Assembly: GCF_003008615.1 (NCBI RefSeq)
Contig: NZ_CP027657.1
Location: 186,001-250,000 of the forward strand
From: Pseudomonas mendocina
GTDB taxonomy: Bacteria; Pseudomonadota; Gammaproteobacteria; Pseudomonadales; Pseudomonadaceae
Reading direction: 5' to 3'
DNA length: 64,000 nucleotides
Positions 28,627 through 36,234 of the stretch are shown piece by piece. The first letter of the stretch is position 1. Every line of letters starts with the position of its first letter. Made by a program: the position numbers and the translations under genes. Under the pieces are notes generated by a model that did not search any database, was not told the origin of the DNA, and saw only the letters and a program-made list of their open reading frames with translations.

Positions 28627-28878
28627 GTGCTGATCCCCGCTCACCTGCTGCAAGCCGAAACGCTCACCGCGCTGATCGAAGACTTCGTCACCCGCGACGG
28701 TACCGACAACGGTGACGAAACCCCGCTGGAAACCCGTGTACAACGGGTACGCCGAGCCCTGGACAAGAGTGAAGCGGTGATCGTCTTCGACCCGGACAGC
28801 CAGCAATGCCAGTTGGCGATGAAGCGCGACGTGCCCAAGGAATGGCTGGAGGCCTTGCAGGACTCACTCAGTGATTGA
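28627..28878 (+). CDS. YheU family (UPF0270) protein
   Basis: A GTG at 28627 begins VLIPAHLLQAETLTALIEDF, matching the family start (YheU: LIPWQDLSPETL). The frame is open further upstream into the repeat, but that extension has no family sequence. The product is 83 residues with FVTRDGTDNGDE and a Lys/Glu-rich helical end. Function is unknown. The 3' end overlaps the convergent glycosylase gene by 11 bp. TGGAGCC upstream is the likely ribosome site. Confidence 0.85.
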   Translation: MLIPAHLLQAETLTALIEDFVTRDGTDNGDETPLETRVQRVRRALDKSEAVIVFDPDSQQCQLAMKRDVPKEWLEALQDSLSD

Positions 28879-29539
28879 CCGTGTGCGCCAGCATCACCGA
28901 TAGCTGGCACAGTGGTCGGCCGCTTTCGGCGTGCCACTGGTTGAAAGCAGCCTGCACCGCAGCCAGATCCTTCTGACTGGTCGGCGCCTTGTCGATCACG
29001 CCCTGCGCCTTCAACGCCGCGACCATATCGTCGGTCGGGATGAAAGTATCCTTACCCACCATGCGCAGAAAGCGCGGTGCAGACAATCCACCTAGCTGGC
29101 TGCCGTGCTTGGCCAGGTATTTCCACAGCCCGACGATATCGGTTACCGGCCAGTCGGCGATCAGCGCACCGAAACTCCCCTTCTCGCGGCGCACGTCGAG
29201 AATGAACTGGGCATTGCGTGGCACGCTCTTGAGCTTGCCCAGATGGCGGATCAGCCGCGCATCCTGCATCAGGTTCTCCAGACGCTCGGCGCCCATCAGC
29301 ACCACCTTCTCCGGATCGAAGCCGAAGAAGACCTCCTCGAACGCCGGCCATTTGGCATCCACCAGGCTGTGTTTGAGGCCTGCGCGGAAGATGCGCAGGC
29401 TGATCAGCGACAGGTAGCGGTCATCGCTCAGCGCACGCAACTCGGCGTCGCTGCGCGGCTGCGGCAGCATGGCCTCGAGTGCCTTCGCCGAGCCGAAACG
29501 GTTGAGGCAGAACTCGTGCAGCCACTTGTAATCACGCAT
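28868..29539 (-). CDS. DNA-3-methyladenine glycosylase I (Tag)-like protein
   Basis: The 223-residue protein resembles the helix-hairpin-helix Tag family: ISLRIFRAGLKHSLVDAKWPAFEEVFFGFDPEKVVLMG, then LMQDARLIRHLGKLKSVPRNAQFIL. Tag removes 3-methyladenine from DNA. This form lacks the N-terminal Cys/His zinc ligands of E. coli Tag, so the metal site may be absent and the activity may differ. It is convergent with the UPF0270 gene. Confidence 0.7.
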   Translation of the reverse strand: MRDYKWLHEFCLNRFGSAKALEAMLPQPRSDAELRALSDDRYLSLISLRIFRAGLKHSLVDAKWPAFEEVFFGFDPEKVVLMGAERLENLMQDARLIRHLGKLKSVPRNAQFILDVRREKGSFGALIADWPVTDIVGLWKYLAKHGSQLGGLSAPRFLRMVGKDTFIPTDDMVAALKAQGVIDKAPTSQKDLAAVQAAFNQWHAESGRPLCQLSVMLAHTVNH

Positions 29540-29612
29540 GAATCGAACCCTTCATGAGACGGATGACGAAGCCTGCATGCAGTAAGCCGAACACCGCAAG
29601 CCCTGTAAAACC

Positions 29613-29665
29613 GTAGGGCGGGTGAAACCCGCCAATCTCGAACCGGCGGGTTGCACCCGCCCTAC
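29613..29665. repeat. Double GTAGGGCGGGT palindrome overlapping the DAHP synthase stop codon
   Basis: GTAGGGCGGGTGAAACCCGCC is followed 11 bases later by its near-exact inverse, ending CACCCGCCCTAC. The whole can fold as a long hairpin. Its right end supplies the TAG stop of the DAHP synthase gene, so it probably serves as that gene's transcription end. Confidence 0.7.
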
Positions 29666-30720
29666 CCGCGCAAACGTGCCGCTGCCTGACGCAACGTAGC
29701 CTCGGTACCGTTCCAGCCCAGACAGCCGTCGGTGATCGATACGCCGTAGTGCAGCTCGCCGGACAGCGCCTGGCAGCCGTCGAACAGATGGCTCTCCAGC
29801 ATTACCCCGCGCAGGCTGGCATCACCGGCCAGGCGCTGGTCGATCACGCTGTCGAGTACGGCCGGCTGGCGCAGCGGATCCTTGCCGCTGTTGGCGTGGC
29901 TGCAGTCGACCATGATGCGCGGCGCAATACCCTGGCGCTGCAGGGCATCGCGCGCGGCGGCGACGCTGGCGGCATCATGATTCGGCGCGCCGTGGCCGCC
30001 ACGCAGCACCAGGTGGGTGTCTGGGTTGCCGGCAGTGTGCAGCAGCGCGGGGTGACCGAGATCGTCGATGCCGAAGTGCTGGTGCGGATGCGCCGCCGAG
30101 CGCATGGCGTCACAGGCAATGCCGACGCTACCGTCAGTACCGTTCTTGAAACCGACCGGCAGATCCAGGCCACTGACCATCTCGCGATGCACCTGCGACT
30201 CGCTGGTGCGTGCGCCAATCGCTGCCCAGCCGAGCAGGTCGTCGAAGTAACCGGCCGCCATCGGTTGCAGCAGCTCGGTGGCCAGCGGCAAACCACGTTC
30301 GAGGATATCCAGCATCAACTGCCGCGACTGGCGCAGGCCTTCGGCCATGTCGCCACTGCCATCCAGATGCGGGTCGTACAGTAGTCCCTTCCAGCCCACG
30401 GTAGTGCGCGGTTTTTCCACATAGGCGCGCATCACCAGCAGCAGTTGGTCATCGACCTGCGGTGCCAGTTCGGCCAGGCGTTCGGCGTATTCGAGGGCGC
30501 TGCTGCGGTCATGCAGGGAACAGGGGCCGACGACTACCAGCAGGCGCGGATCGGTGCCATCGAGCACGGCGCGGATGGCGTCGCGGTCAGCGGCGATACG
30601 CTCGGCAAGTGCGACGGACAATGGCAGGCGCTGGCGCAATACGGCGGGGCTGGGCAGCGGCTGGGCGCTGCGGCGGGCGATGGTGGTGACGGTGGAAGCG
30701 AGTTGAGCGGAGCTGTTCAT
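29662..30720 (-). CDS. 3-deoxy-7-phosphoheptulonate (DAHP) synthase, class I
   Basis: The enzyme condenses phosphoenolpyruvate and erythrose-4-phosphate in the first step of aromatic amino-acid synthesis. The 352-residue protein has VVGPCSLHD (GPCS at 65-68), MRAYVEKPRTTVGWKGLLYDP, IGARTSESQVHREM, FKNGTDGS and IMVDCSHANSGKDP, all class I alpha features. It belongs to the AroF/AroG/AroH group; the feedback type cannot be decided with confidence. Upstream are a leader peptide with clustered aromatic codons, an intrinsic terminator and a second aromatic mini-ORF. AAGGAACC precedes the ATG. Confidence 0.95.
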   Translation of the reverse strand: MNSSAQLASTVTTIARRSAQPLPSPAVLRQRLPLSVALAERIAADRDAIRAVLDGTDPRLLVVVGPCSLHDRSSALEYAERLAELAPQVDDQLLLVMRAYVEKPRTTVGWKGLLYDPHLDGSGDMAEGLRQSRQLMLDILERGLPLATELLQPMAAGYFDDLLGWAAIGARTSESQVHREMVSGLDLPVGFKNGTDGSVGIACDAMRSAAHPHQHFGIDDLGHPALLHTAGNPDTHLVLRGGHGAPNHDAASVAAARDALQRQGIAPRIMVDCSHANSGKDPLRQPAVLDSVIDQRLAGDASLRGVMLESHLFDGCQALSGELHYGVSITDGCLGWNGTEATLRQAAARLRG

Positions 30721-30764
30721 GATCTGGCGGTTCCTTGGCCGGCGCGGTCGATGCCGCGGCGGCG

Positions 30765-30854
30765 CTATCGAGTTGTTCGTTCGAGGGGTATCAGGGCGGT
30801 GGTGACGCTGCTAAATCGCCAGTCGTTGCGGTAGTTACGGTAATAACGGTTCAT
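30765..30854 (-). CDS. 29-residue aromatic-containing mini-ORF ahead of DAHP synthase
   Basis: An ATG at 30854 with GAGGAC 8 bases upstream opens a peptide beginning MNRYYRNYRNDWRFSS. It has three Tyr, one Trp and one Phe within 14 residues. It lies after the terminator and 44 bp before the DAHP synthase start. It may be a second ribosome-stalling or coupling peptide. Codon placement and the ribosome site support translation; no homologue can be checked here. Confidence 0.55.
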   Translation of the reverse strand: MNRYYRNYRNDWRFSSVTTALIPLERTTR

Positions 30855-30890
30855 CTGTGAGTCCTCGATCTGTGGCCGTTTTCGGCCGGA

Positions 30891-30930
30891 AAAAACAAAA
30901 CCCCCGATCAGGTTGCCGACCGGGGGTTTT
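30891..30930 (-). terminator. Intrinsic terminator in the DAHP synthase leader (candidate attenuator)
   Basis: On the minus strand AAAACCCCCG and CGGGGGTTTT pair around a 14-base loop that can extend the stem, followed by GTTTTTT. It sits between the 43-residue leader peptide and DAHP synthase, in the position of an amino-acid attenuator. Confidence 0.8.
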
Positions 30931-30982
30931 GTGGAAAACGTCTCTGGTGGCGACCCTGGTTTCTCAGGCCGCCTGTGGGGTA

Positions 30983-31114
30983 TCAGGCGCGCCTGTGGCT
31001 AAACCAATACCCAAAGAAGTAATACGCCGCAGCCGCGACCGACTGCGCACACGCCAACGCAGCGCGCGAGGCACCGGCTTGCAGCATGGACAGGAGGTTG
31101 AGGCTGGCGGACAT
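30983..31114 (-). CDS. Aromatic-rich leader peptide of DAHP synthase
   Basis: An ATG at 31114, with GGAG 7 bases upstream, encodes 43 residues beginning MSASLNLLSMLQ. Near the end comes AAAAYYFFGYWFSHRRA, which has seven aromatic residues in eight positions (three Tyr, three Phe, one Trp). The stop codon lies about 50 bases before an intrinsic terminator. This is the arrangement of ribosome-mediated attenuation: stalling at the aromatic codons when charged tRNA is scarce would favour an antiterminator. CAGGCGCGCCTG and CAGGCGGCCTG between stop and terminator could form alternative hairpins. Confidence 0.7.
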   Translation of the reverse strand: MSASLNLLSMLQAGASRAALACAQSVAAAAYYFFGYWFSHRRA

Positions 31115-31233
31115 GGAATTCTCCAAAGCGATGGCCGAACCATACTCCAGGCTTTTATCGCCTGGCAAGCGTCGCGGCTAAAGCCCCTCCCACACGCAAG
31201 ACAAACCGTGGGAGCGGCTTCAGCCGCGATGCC

Positions 31234-32058
31234 TTACAGGCTCATCACATCGAGAAAGCGCGGCGTGGCGCTGTCGTCGATCTTCAGGCTCTTGAAGTCG
31301 AACAGGTTGCGGTCGGCCAGTTGCGAGGGGTGCACGTTCTGCAGGGCGCGGAACATGATCTCGACGCGGCCCGGGCTCTTGCGCTCCCAGTCCTGCAGCA
31401 TTTCCTTGACCACCTGGCGCTGCAGGTTCTCCTGCGAGCCGCAGAGGTTGCACGGGATGATGGGGAATTCCTTGAGCTGGCTGTAGGCCTCGATATCGGC
31501 CTCGGCGCAGTAGGCCAGCGGGCGGATCACCACGTTGCGGCCATCGTCGGACAAGAGCTTGGGCGGCATGGCCTTGAGCGTGCCGCCGTAGAACATGTTG
31601 AGGAAGAAGGTTTCCAGAATGTCGTCGCGGTGGTGCCCCAGCGCCATCTTGGTCGCGCCGATCTCGTCGGCGTAGGTGTACAGGGTGCCGCGACGCAGGC
31701 GCGAGCACAGCGAGCAGGTGGTCTTGCCCTCGGGGATCTTCTCCTTGACCACCGAGTAGGTGTCCTTCTCGATGATGTGGTACTGCACACCGATCGATTC
31801 CAGGTAGGCCGGCAGCACGTGCTCGGGGAAGCCGGGCTGCTTCTGATCCATGTTCACCGCGACGATCTCGAACTTGATCGGCGCCACTTTCTGCAGATAC
31901 AGCAACACGTCGAGCATGGTGTAGCTGTCCTTGCCGCCGGACAGGCAGACCATCACCTTGTCGCCATCCTCGATCATGTTGAAGTCGGTGATGGCTTCGC
32001 CGGCCAGGCGGCGAATGCGCTTCTGCAGTTTGTTCTGGTTGACCGAGAGGGTGCCCAT
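31234..32058 (-). CDS. ttcA: tRNA 2-thiocytidine biosynthesis protein TtcA
   Basis: TtcA makes 2-thiocytidine at position 32 of certain tRNAs using an Fe-S cluster and ATP. The 274-residue protein has the PP-loop [12 protein letters not shown], the [10 protein letters not shown] pair of Cys that bind the cluster, and CNLCGSQ. The start [12 protein letters not shown] at 32058 gives the normal length; upstream Met codons at 32109 and 32100 add residues outside the family. Confidence 0.95.
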   Translation of the reverse strand: MGTLSVNQNKLQKRIRRLAGEAITDFNMIEDGDKVMVCLSGGKDSYTMLDVLLYLQKVAPIKFEIVAVNMDQKQPGFPEHVLPAYLESIGVQYHIIEKDTYSVVKEKIPEGKTTCSLCSRLRRGTLYTYADEIGATKMALGHHRDDILETFFLNMFYGGTLKAMPPKLLSDDGRNVVIRPLAYCAEADIEAYSQLKEFPIIPCNLCGSQENLQRQVVKEMLQDWERKSPGRVEIMFRALQNVHPSQLADRNLFDFKSLKIDDSATPRFLDVMSL

Positions 32059-32159
32059 GGTGCGTCGAGATCCGAGGGGGTGAGAACGAAAGCGCGACAT
32101 TTTACGCACAATGGCGCCTGCGCCCTACCCCACCCGCAACGAAATGCTAGGCTCGGCCG

Positions 32160-32753
32160 ATGAACGACGACCTCGACCCCAGCCAGGATCTTGCCGATCA
32201 GGTGCTGCAGGTGCTGCAAGCAGCGCCCAACGGACTGGCTGAATATGCCCTGATCCAGCAACTCAAGGCCCGCCACAGCGGCCACCTGCCCAACCTGCCA
32301 CTGACCGACAGGCTGGTGCTGTTTCGCACCCATTTTCTCCTGTTCAACGCCCTCTATCGTCTGCGCGATACGCTCTGGCAGCGGCAAACCCATCTGCTGC
32401 AAATCAGCCCGCTGTGCATCCAGCTTCTGCCCTACCAGGCCGCAAGTGCAGCCCTGAGCGAACGTGACGCGCTACGTGACTACTATCTGAACCTCGACAA
32501 CCTGCGCGACACCGATGAGCGCGACGTCGAACGCCTGCTGGCCAGCTTCTGGACGCGCATGCAGGGCGGTGAAGAAAAGCAGGCCGCTCTGGGGCTGTTC
32601 GAACTGGACGACGAAAAACCACTGGATATGACGCGTATCAAGCACCGCTATCGGCAACTGGTCAGCCAGCATCATCCGGACCGAGGCGGCAGCACAGAGC
32701 GGTTGCAGTCGATCAACAAGGCCATGGAAATTCTTGAGCGCTATTACAGCTGA
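32160..32753 (+). CDS. DnaJ-related protein with C-terminal J domain
   Basis: The 197-residue protein has an N-terminal DNAJ-related helical domain (LADQVLQVLQAAPNGLAEYALIQQL, then LFRTHFLLFNALYRLRD) and a C-terminal J domain with the HPD triad in SQHHPDRGGS. J domains stimulate Hsp70 ATPase, so it is probably a specialised DnaK co-chaperone. It diverges from ttcA, 101 bp apart. Confidence 0.88.
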   Translation: MNDDLDPSQDLADQVLQVLQAAPNGLAEYALIQQLKARHSGHLPNLPLTDRLVLFRTHFLLFNALYRLRDTLWQRQTHLLQISPLCIQLLPYQAASAALSERDALRDYYLNLDNLRDTDERDVERLLASFWTRMQGGEEKQAALGLFELDDEKPLDMTRIKHRYRQLVSQHHPDRGGSTERLQSINKAMEILERYYS

Positions 32754-32918
32754 CATATAGAGAGCGATTTGCTCTAAAGCCAGACACCACGCGCCCTCCA
32801 GCCCCTGCCTATACTGCGACATAAGGTCGCACAGATTCGGTCTGGCACCCGGTAACGCTACATGCGAACCGGACTTGCGCTGGGGGGCGGCCGTAATAAG
32901 AAAAAGGAGGTGTCTGAC

Positions 32919-33518
32919 ATGATCCACCACGTTTGGGGGCTCTTCACCCATCCCGACCAAGAATGGCAAGAAATCCGTGGCGAGGAGGAATCCATCAGCC
33001 ACATGTACCTCACTCATGTGCTGATCCTTGCGGCGATTCCCGCAATCTCGGCCTACATCGGCACCACCCAGGTAGGCTGGGCCATCGGTGACCGAGCCCC
33101 GGTGATGCTGACCGAAGGCAGTGCGATGGTGATGACCATCATGTCCTACCTGGCGATGCTTGCCGGCGTGGCCGTGATGGGCGCCTTCATCCACTGGATG
33201 GCGCGCACTTACGACGCCAACCCAAGCCTGACCCAATGCATCGTGTTCGCGGCCTATACTGCTACTCCGCTGTTCATCGCCGGCCTCGCGGCGCTCTACC
33301 CACACCTGTGGCTAGGCATGGTCGTCGGCACGGTCGCCATCTGTTACACGGTGTACCTGCTCTATGTCGGCATACCGACGTTCATGAACATCCCCGAAGA
33401 CGAGGGCTTCATGTTCTCCAGCTCGGTGCTTGCAGTAGGCCTTGTAGTGCTGGTGGCAATGATCGCCAGTTCGGTCATTCTCTGGGGTATGGGCATCGGC
33501 CCGGTCTACACCAGTTGA
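32919..33518 (+). CDS. YIP1 family inner-membrane protein
   Basis: The 199-residue protein starts at 32919 behind AAAAAGGAGG; the longer open frame from 32862 has no membrane or family sequence. It has the YIP1 start VWGLFTHPDQEWQEIR and about five hydrophobic helices (for example MVMTIMSYLAMLAGVAVMGA and TPLFIAGLAALYPHLWLGM). The function is unclear. The next gene is a paralogue with the same layout. Confidence 0.88.
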   Translation: MIHHVWGLFTHPDQEWQEIRGEEESISHMYLTHVLILAAIPAISAYIGTTQVGWAIGDRAPVMLTEGSAMVMTIMSYLAMLAGVAVMGAFIHWMARTYDANPSLTQCIVFAAYTATPLFIAGLAALYPHLWLGMVVGTVAICYTVYLLYVGIPTFMNIPEDEGFMFSSSVLAVGLVVLVAMIASSVILWGMGIGPVYTS

Positions 33519-33545
33519 ATCGAACGTACACCCACTGAACGACAG

Positions 33546-33566
33546 GCCGCCTTCGGGCGGCTTTGT
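33546..33566 (+). terminator. Intrinsic terminator after first YIP1 gene
   Basis: GCCGCC-TTCG-GGCGGC is followed by TTTGTC, 27 bp after the YIP1 stop. The UUCG tetraloop makes the hairpin very stable. Confidence 0.8.
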
Positions 33567-33650
33567 CATTACAGGGAAAAGATTTGGGTTGAACCACCCG
33601 GCGTTATGACTGCCCGAACTTTAGAAGCAGTCAACGGATGGAATCTCCTT

Positions 33651-34313
33651 ATGTTCATGAACCCTCTCACCGTCCTCACTCGCCCCGACCAGGCCTGGAC
33701 GGCCATTCGCCAGGACGAGGAACGCAACAGCGCCAGCTACCTGCCCTACCTGCTGCTCTGGAGTCTGTTGCCGGCAGTCAGCCTGTTCATCGGCACTCAC
33801 TGGGTCGGTTGGAGCCTGGTCGACGAGGAGCGCATCCGCCTGGAAGCGATAAGCGCACTGCAACTAAGTGTGCTGCTCTACCTGGCCACCCTGATCGGCG
33901 TGATCATCATGGGCTACTTCCTGCGCTACATGTCGCGCACCTTCGAAGCCAGGCCCACCTTCAACCAGTGCATCGGTTTTATCGCCTACACCTGCACGCC
34001 CTTTTTTCTGGCCGGTATCGCAGCGCTCTACCCCACGCGCTGGCTGGCGATCGGCGTGCTGCTGCTCGCCTGCGCCCATGCCGCGTACCTGATGTACGTC
34101 GGGCTGCCGCGCTTCATGCGCATCGACAACCAGCAGGGCTTTCTCTACGCCTCCTCGATGCTTGGCGTGGGGCTGCTGGTAATCGTGACCATCCTGGTCA
34201 ACATGATCCTGTTCTGGACGTATACCCTGGAGCCTGACTATCAGCGCACCGTGCAGCAGGATCAGAGTCGTGGCACGCAGGAAGAGCGAATGCAGGCGCC
34301 TGGCGACGAGTGA
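33651..34313 (+). CDS. YIP1 family inner-membrane protein, second paralogue
   Basis: The 220-residue protein repeats the family start NPLTVLTRPDQAWTAIRQDEE and five hydrophobic segments, including CIGFIAYTCTPFFLAGIAALYPTRW, alignable with the neighbour's CIVFAAYTATPLFIAGLAALYPHLW. The C-terminus has an extra hydrophilic tail (DQSRGTQEERMQAPGDE). The start could be the ATG at 33651 or the one at 33657. The pair probably arose by tandem duplication. Confidence 0.85.
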   Translation: MFMNPLTVLTRPDQAWTAIRQDEERNSASYLPYLLLWSLLPAVSLFIGTHWVGWSLVDEERIRLEAISALQLSVLLYLATLIGVIIMGYFLRYMSRTFEARPTFNQCIGFIAYTCTPFFLAGIAALYPTRWLAIGVLLLACAHAAYLMYVGLPRFMRIDNQQGFLYASSMLGVGLLVIVTILVNMILFWTYTLEPDYQRTVQQDQSRGTQEERMQAPGDE

Positions 34314-34374
34314 TACCTGCGCTGGTTGGCGGCTTGCGGCATAATTCGCCGTCAGCCTGCACCTGCGCCCCACC

Positions 34375-34869
34375 ATGCCCGAACAGATTCACGCCCGTGT
34401 CGAAGCCTGCTACCAGCAGGCTGAAGCCTTCTTCAAGCAGCGCTTTACCCGCCCCGAAGTCAGCTTCAAGTTGCGTGGGCAGAAAGCGGGCGTCGCGCAC
34501 CTGACGGAAAACAAGCTGCGCTTCAACCTGCAGCTGTACCGGGACAATCACGAAGACTTCCTGCGTCAGACGGTGCCTCATGAAGTGGCACATATGATCG
34601 CCCACCAACTGTTCGGCCCACGCATTCAGCCGCATGGCGAAGAGTGGCAATTGATCATGCGTGGCGTGTACGAACTGCCGCCACATCGTTGTCACAGCTA
34701 CGAGGTGGAACGACGCCAGGTCAGCCGCTTCATCTATCGCTGCAGTTGCCCCGATGGCGAGTTTCCCTTCTCCGCCCAGCGCCACGCCCTGGTGGCCAAG
34801 GGGCGTCGCTACTATTGCCGACGCTGCAAGGTGACGCTGCACTTTACCGGTGAACACCGCCAGGAATGA
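34375..34869 (+). CDS. sprT: SprT family zinc-dependent metalloprotease
   Basis: The 164-residue protein has the HExxH zinc site in VPHEVAHMIAHQLFG and a C-terminal zinc-ribbon-like part (YRCSCPDGEF, then YYCRRCKVTLHF). It is related to SprT of enterobacteria and the protease core of eukaryotic Spartan; the bacterial role is poorly defined. Length is normal for the family. Confidence 0.92.
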   Translation: MPEQIHARVEACYQQAEAFFKQRFTRPEVSFKLRGQKAGVAHLTENKLRFNLQLYRDNHEDFLRQTVPHEVAHMIAHQLFGPRIQPHGEEWQLIMRGVYELPPHRCHSYEVERRQVSRFIYRCSCPDGEFPFSAQRHALVAKGRRYYCRRCKVTLHFTGEHRQE

Positions 34870-34892
34870 CCGCAGGCCCTCCATAAGGCATT

Positions 34893-34951
34893 GGTGCGCA
34901 CAGCGCACCCTACACCAGTATCGAAATCCCGTAGGGTGCGCCGCGCGCACC
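34893..34951. repeat. GGTGCGC inverted repeat after sprT
   Basis: GGTGCGCACAGCGCACCCTAC and, 17 bp on, GTAGGGTGCGCCGCGCGCACC form 21-base arms that pair except at two positions. Related GGTGCGC...CCCTAC halves occur near 43418 and 51960. The element lies between the convergent sprT and CoA-transferase genes and may end both transcripts. Confidence 0.6.
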
Positions 34952-34980
34952 GACAATCGCCACGCGCTGCACCGTTCGAC

Positions 34981-36162
34981 TCACCCCAGTGCCCTGGCTG
35001 CCCTCAACGCCGCGATCTGTTCGGCGTCATAACCCAACTCCAGCAGCACCTGCTCGGTGTGTGCGCCGACTGCCGTCCCCACATGCCTGGGCGGTGGCAA
35101 ACCTTCGGAGAATTTCAGCGGGCAGGCCAGTTGCGACTGCGCCGGCAATCCTTCGCGAGGCACCTCCACCACCAGGCCACGCGCCTTGATCTGCGGGTGC
35201 TCGACCGCCTCGGCCAGTGGCAGCATGGGTTCGACACAGGCATCCAGCCCGGCGAACACCTGGCTCCATTCGGCAAAATCGCGTTTCTCGAACTCGATCT
35301 CGATCTCGCGCTTGAGCGCTTGCTGATCCTCGGGCTTCTGCGACAAGCCACGTGCGGCCAGCTCCGGCCGGCCGATGGCGGCGCAGAACTGCTGCATGAA
35401 CTGCGGCTCCAGACTGCCAACGGAAAACCAGCGGCCGTCGCGGGTGCGGTAGTAGTCGTAGAAGCTGCCCCCATTGAGCGCCTGGTTTTCCATCTCAGGC
35501 TGTACTCCGGCCCCAAGGAAGCCAGCCCCGGCCATGCCATGCAGGCTGAATGCGCAGTCGGTCATGCTCACATCGACCTGCTGGCCCAGGCCAGTCACCT
35601 GGCGCTGCACCACGGCAGCAAGCAGGCCGATCACGCCGTGCAACGAGCCACCGGCCAGGTCGGCCAGTTGCACCCCCAGCGGTAGCGGACCGCTGTCGCG
35701 GCGGCCGGTGTAGCTGGCGATGCCGGCCAACGCCAGGTAGTTGATGTCATGCCCGGCACGGTCGCGATAAGGCCCACTCTGGCCGTAACCGGTGATCGAG
35801 ACGTAGATCAGCCGCGGATTGATCGCCTTGAGCGCCTCATAGCCGACGCCCAGCTTGTCCATCACGCCTGGGCGGAACTGCTCCAGCACGATGTCGTATT
35901 CGCTCACCAGTTGCTTGACCACTTCCACCGCCTCGGGGCGTTTGAGGTCGAGGGCAATGCTGCGCTTGTTGCGATTGAGGTAGGCGTGGCTGGTGGACGT
36001 ACCCCCCTCGTGCGGTGGCAGCACGCGCACCAGATCCATGCGCGTGGGCGACTCCACCCGCAACACCTCGGCGCCCATGTCGGCCAGCAGCAACGACGCG
36101 AACGGCCCCGGCAGCAAGGTGGAGAAATCGAGAACTTTCAACGATGACAGCGGGCCGGACAT
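34981..36162 (-). CDS. CaiB/BaiF family CoA transferase
   Basis: The 393-residue protein starts MSGPLSSLKVLDFSTLLPGPFASLLLADMGAEVLRVE, the classic family III CoA-transferase N-terminus. It contains NRNKRSIALDLK and GQSGPYRDRAGHDINYLALAG, with the Asp that forms the acyl-enzyme. It may transfer CoA between acids or racemise 2-methylacyl-CoA. The cluster with an acyl-CoA ligase and an acyl-CoA dehydrogenase suggests a branched or unusual fatty-acid catabolic set. Confidence 0.9.
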   Translation of the reverse strand: MSGPLSSLKVLDFSTLLPGPFASLLLADMGAEVLRVESPTRMDLVRVLPPHEGGTSTSHAYLNRNKRSIALDLKRPEAVEVVKQLVSEYDIVLEQFRPGVMDKLGVGYEALKAINPRLIYVSITGYGQSGPYRDRAGHDINYLALAGIASYTGRRDSGPLPLGVQLADLAGGSLHGVIGLLAAVVQRQVTGLGQQVDVSMTDCAFSLHGMAGAGFLGAGVQPEMENQALNGGSFYDYYRTRDGRWFSVGSLEPQFMQQFCAAIGRPELAARGLSQKPEDQQALKREIEIEFEKRDFAEWSQVFAGLDACVEPMLPLAEAVEHPQIKARGLVVEVPREGLPAQSQLACPLKFSEGLPPPRHVGTAVGAHTEQVLLELGYDAEQIAALRAARALG

Positions 36163-36234
36163 GGTGACTCCAATTCTGACGATGCGGCGCGAGCCGCCCA
36201 ATGGTTCAGTGGCGGATTTCCCCCGCCCTGCAGA

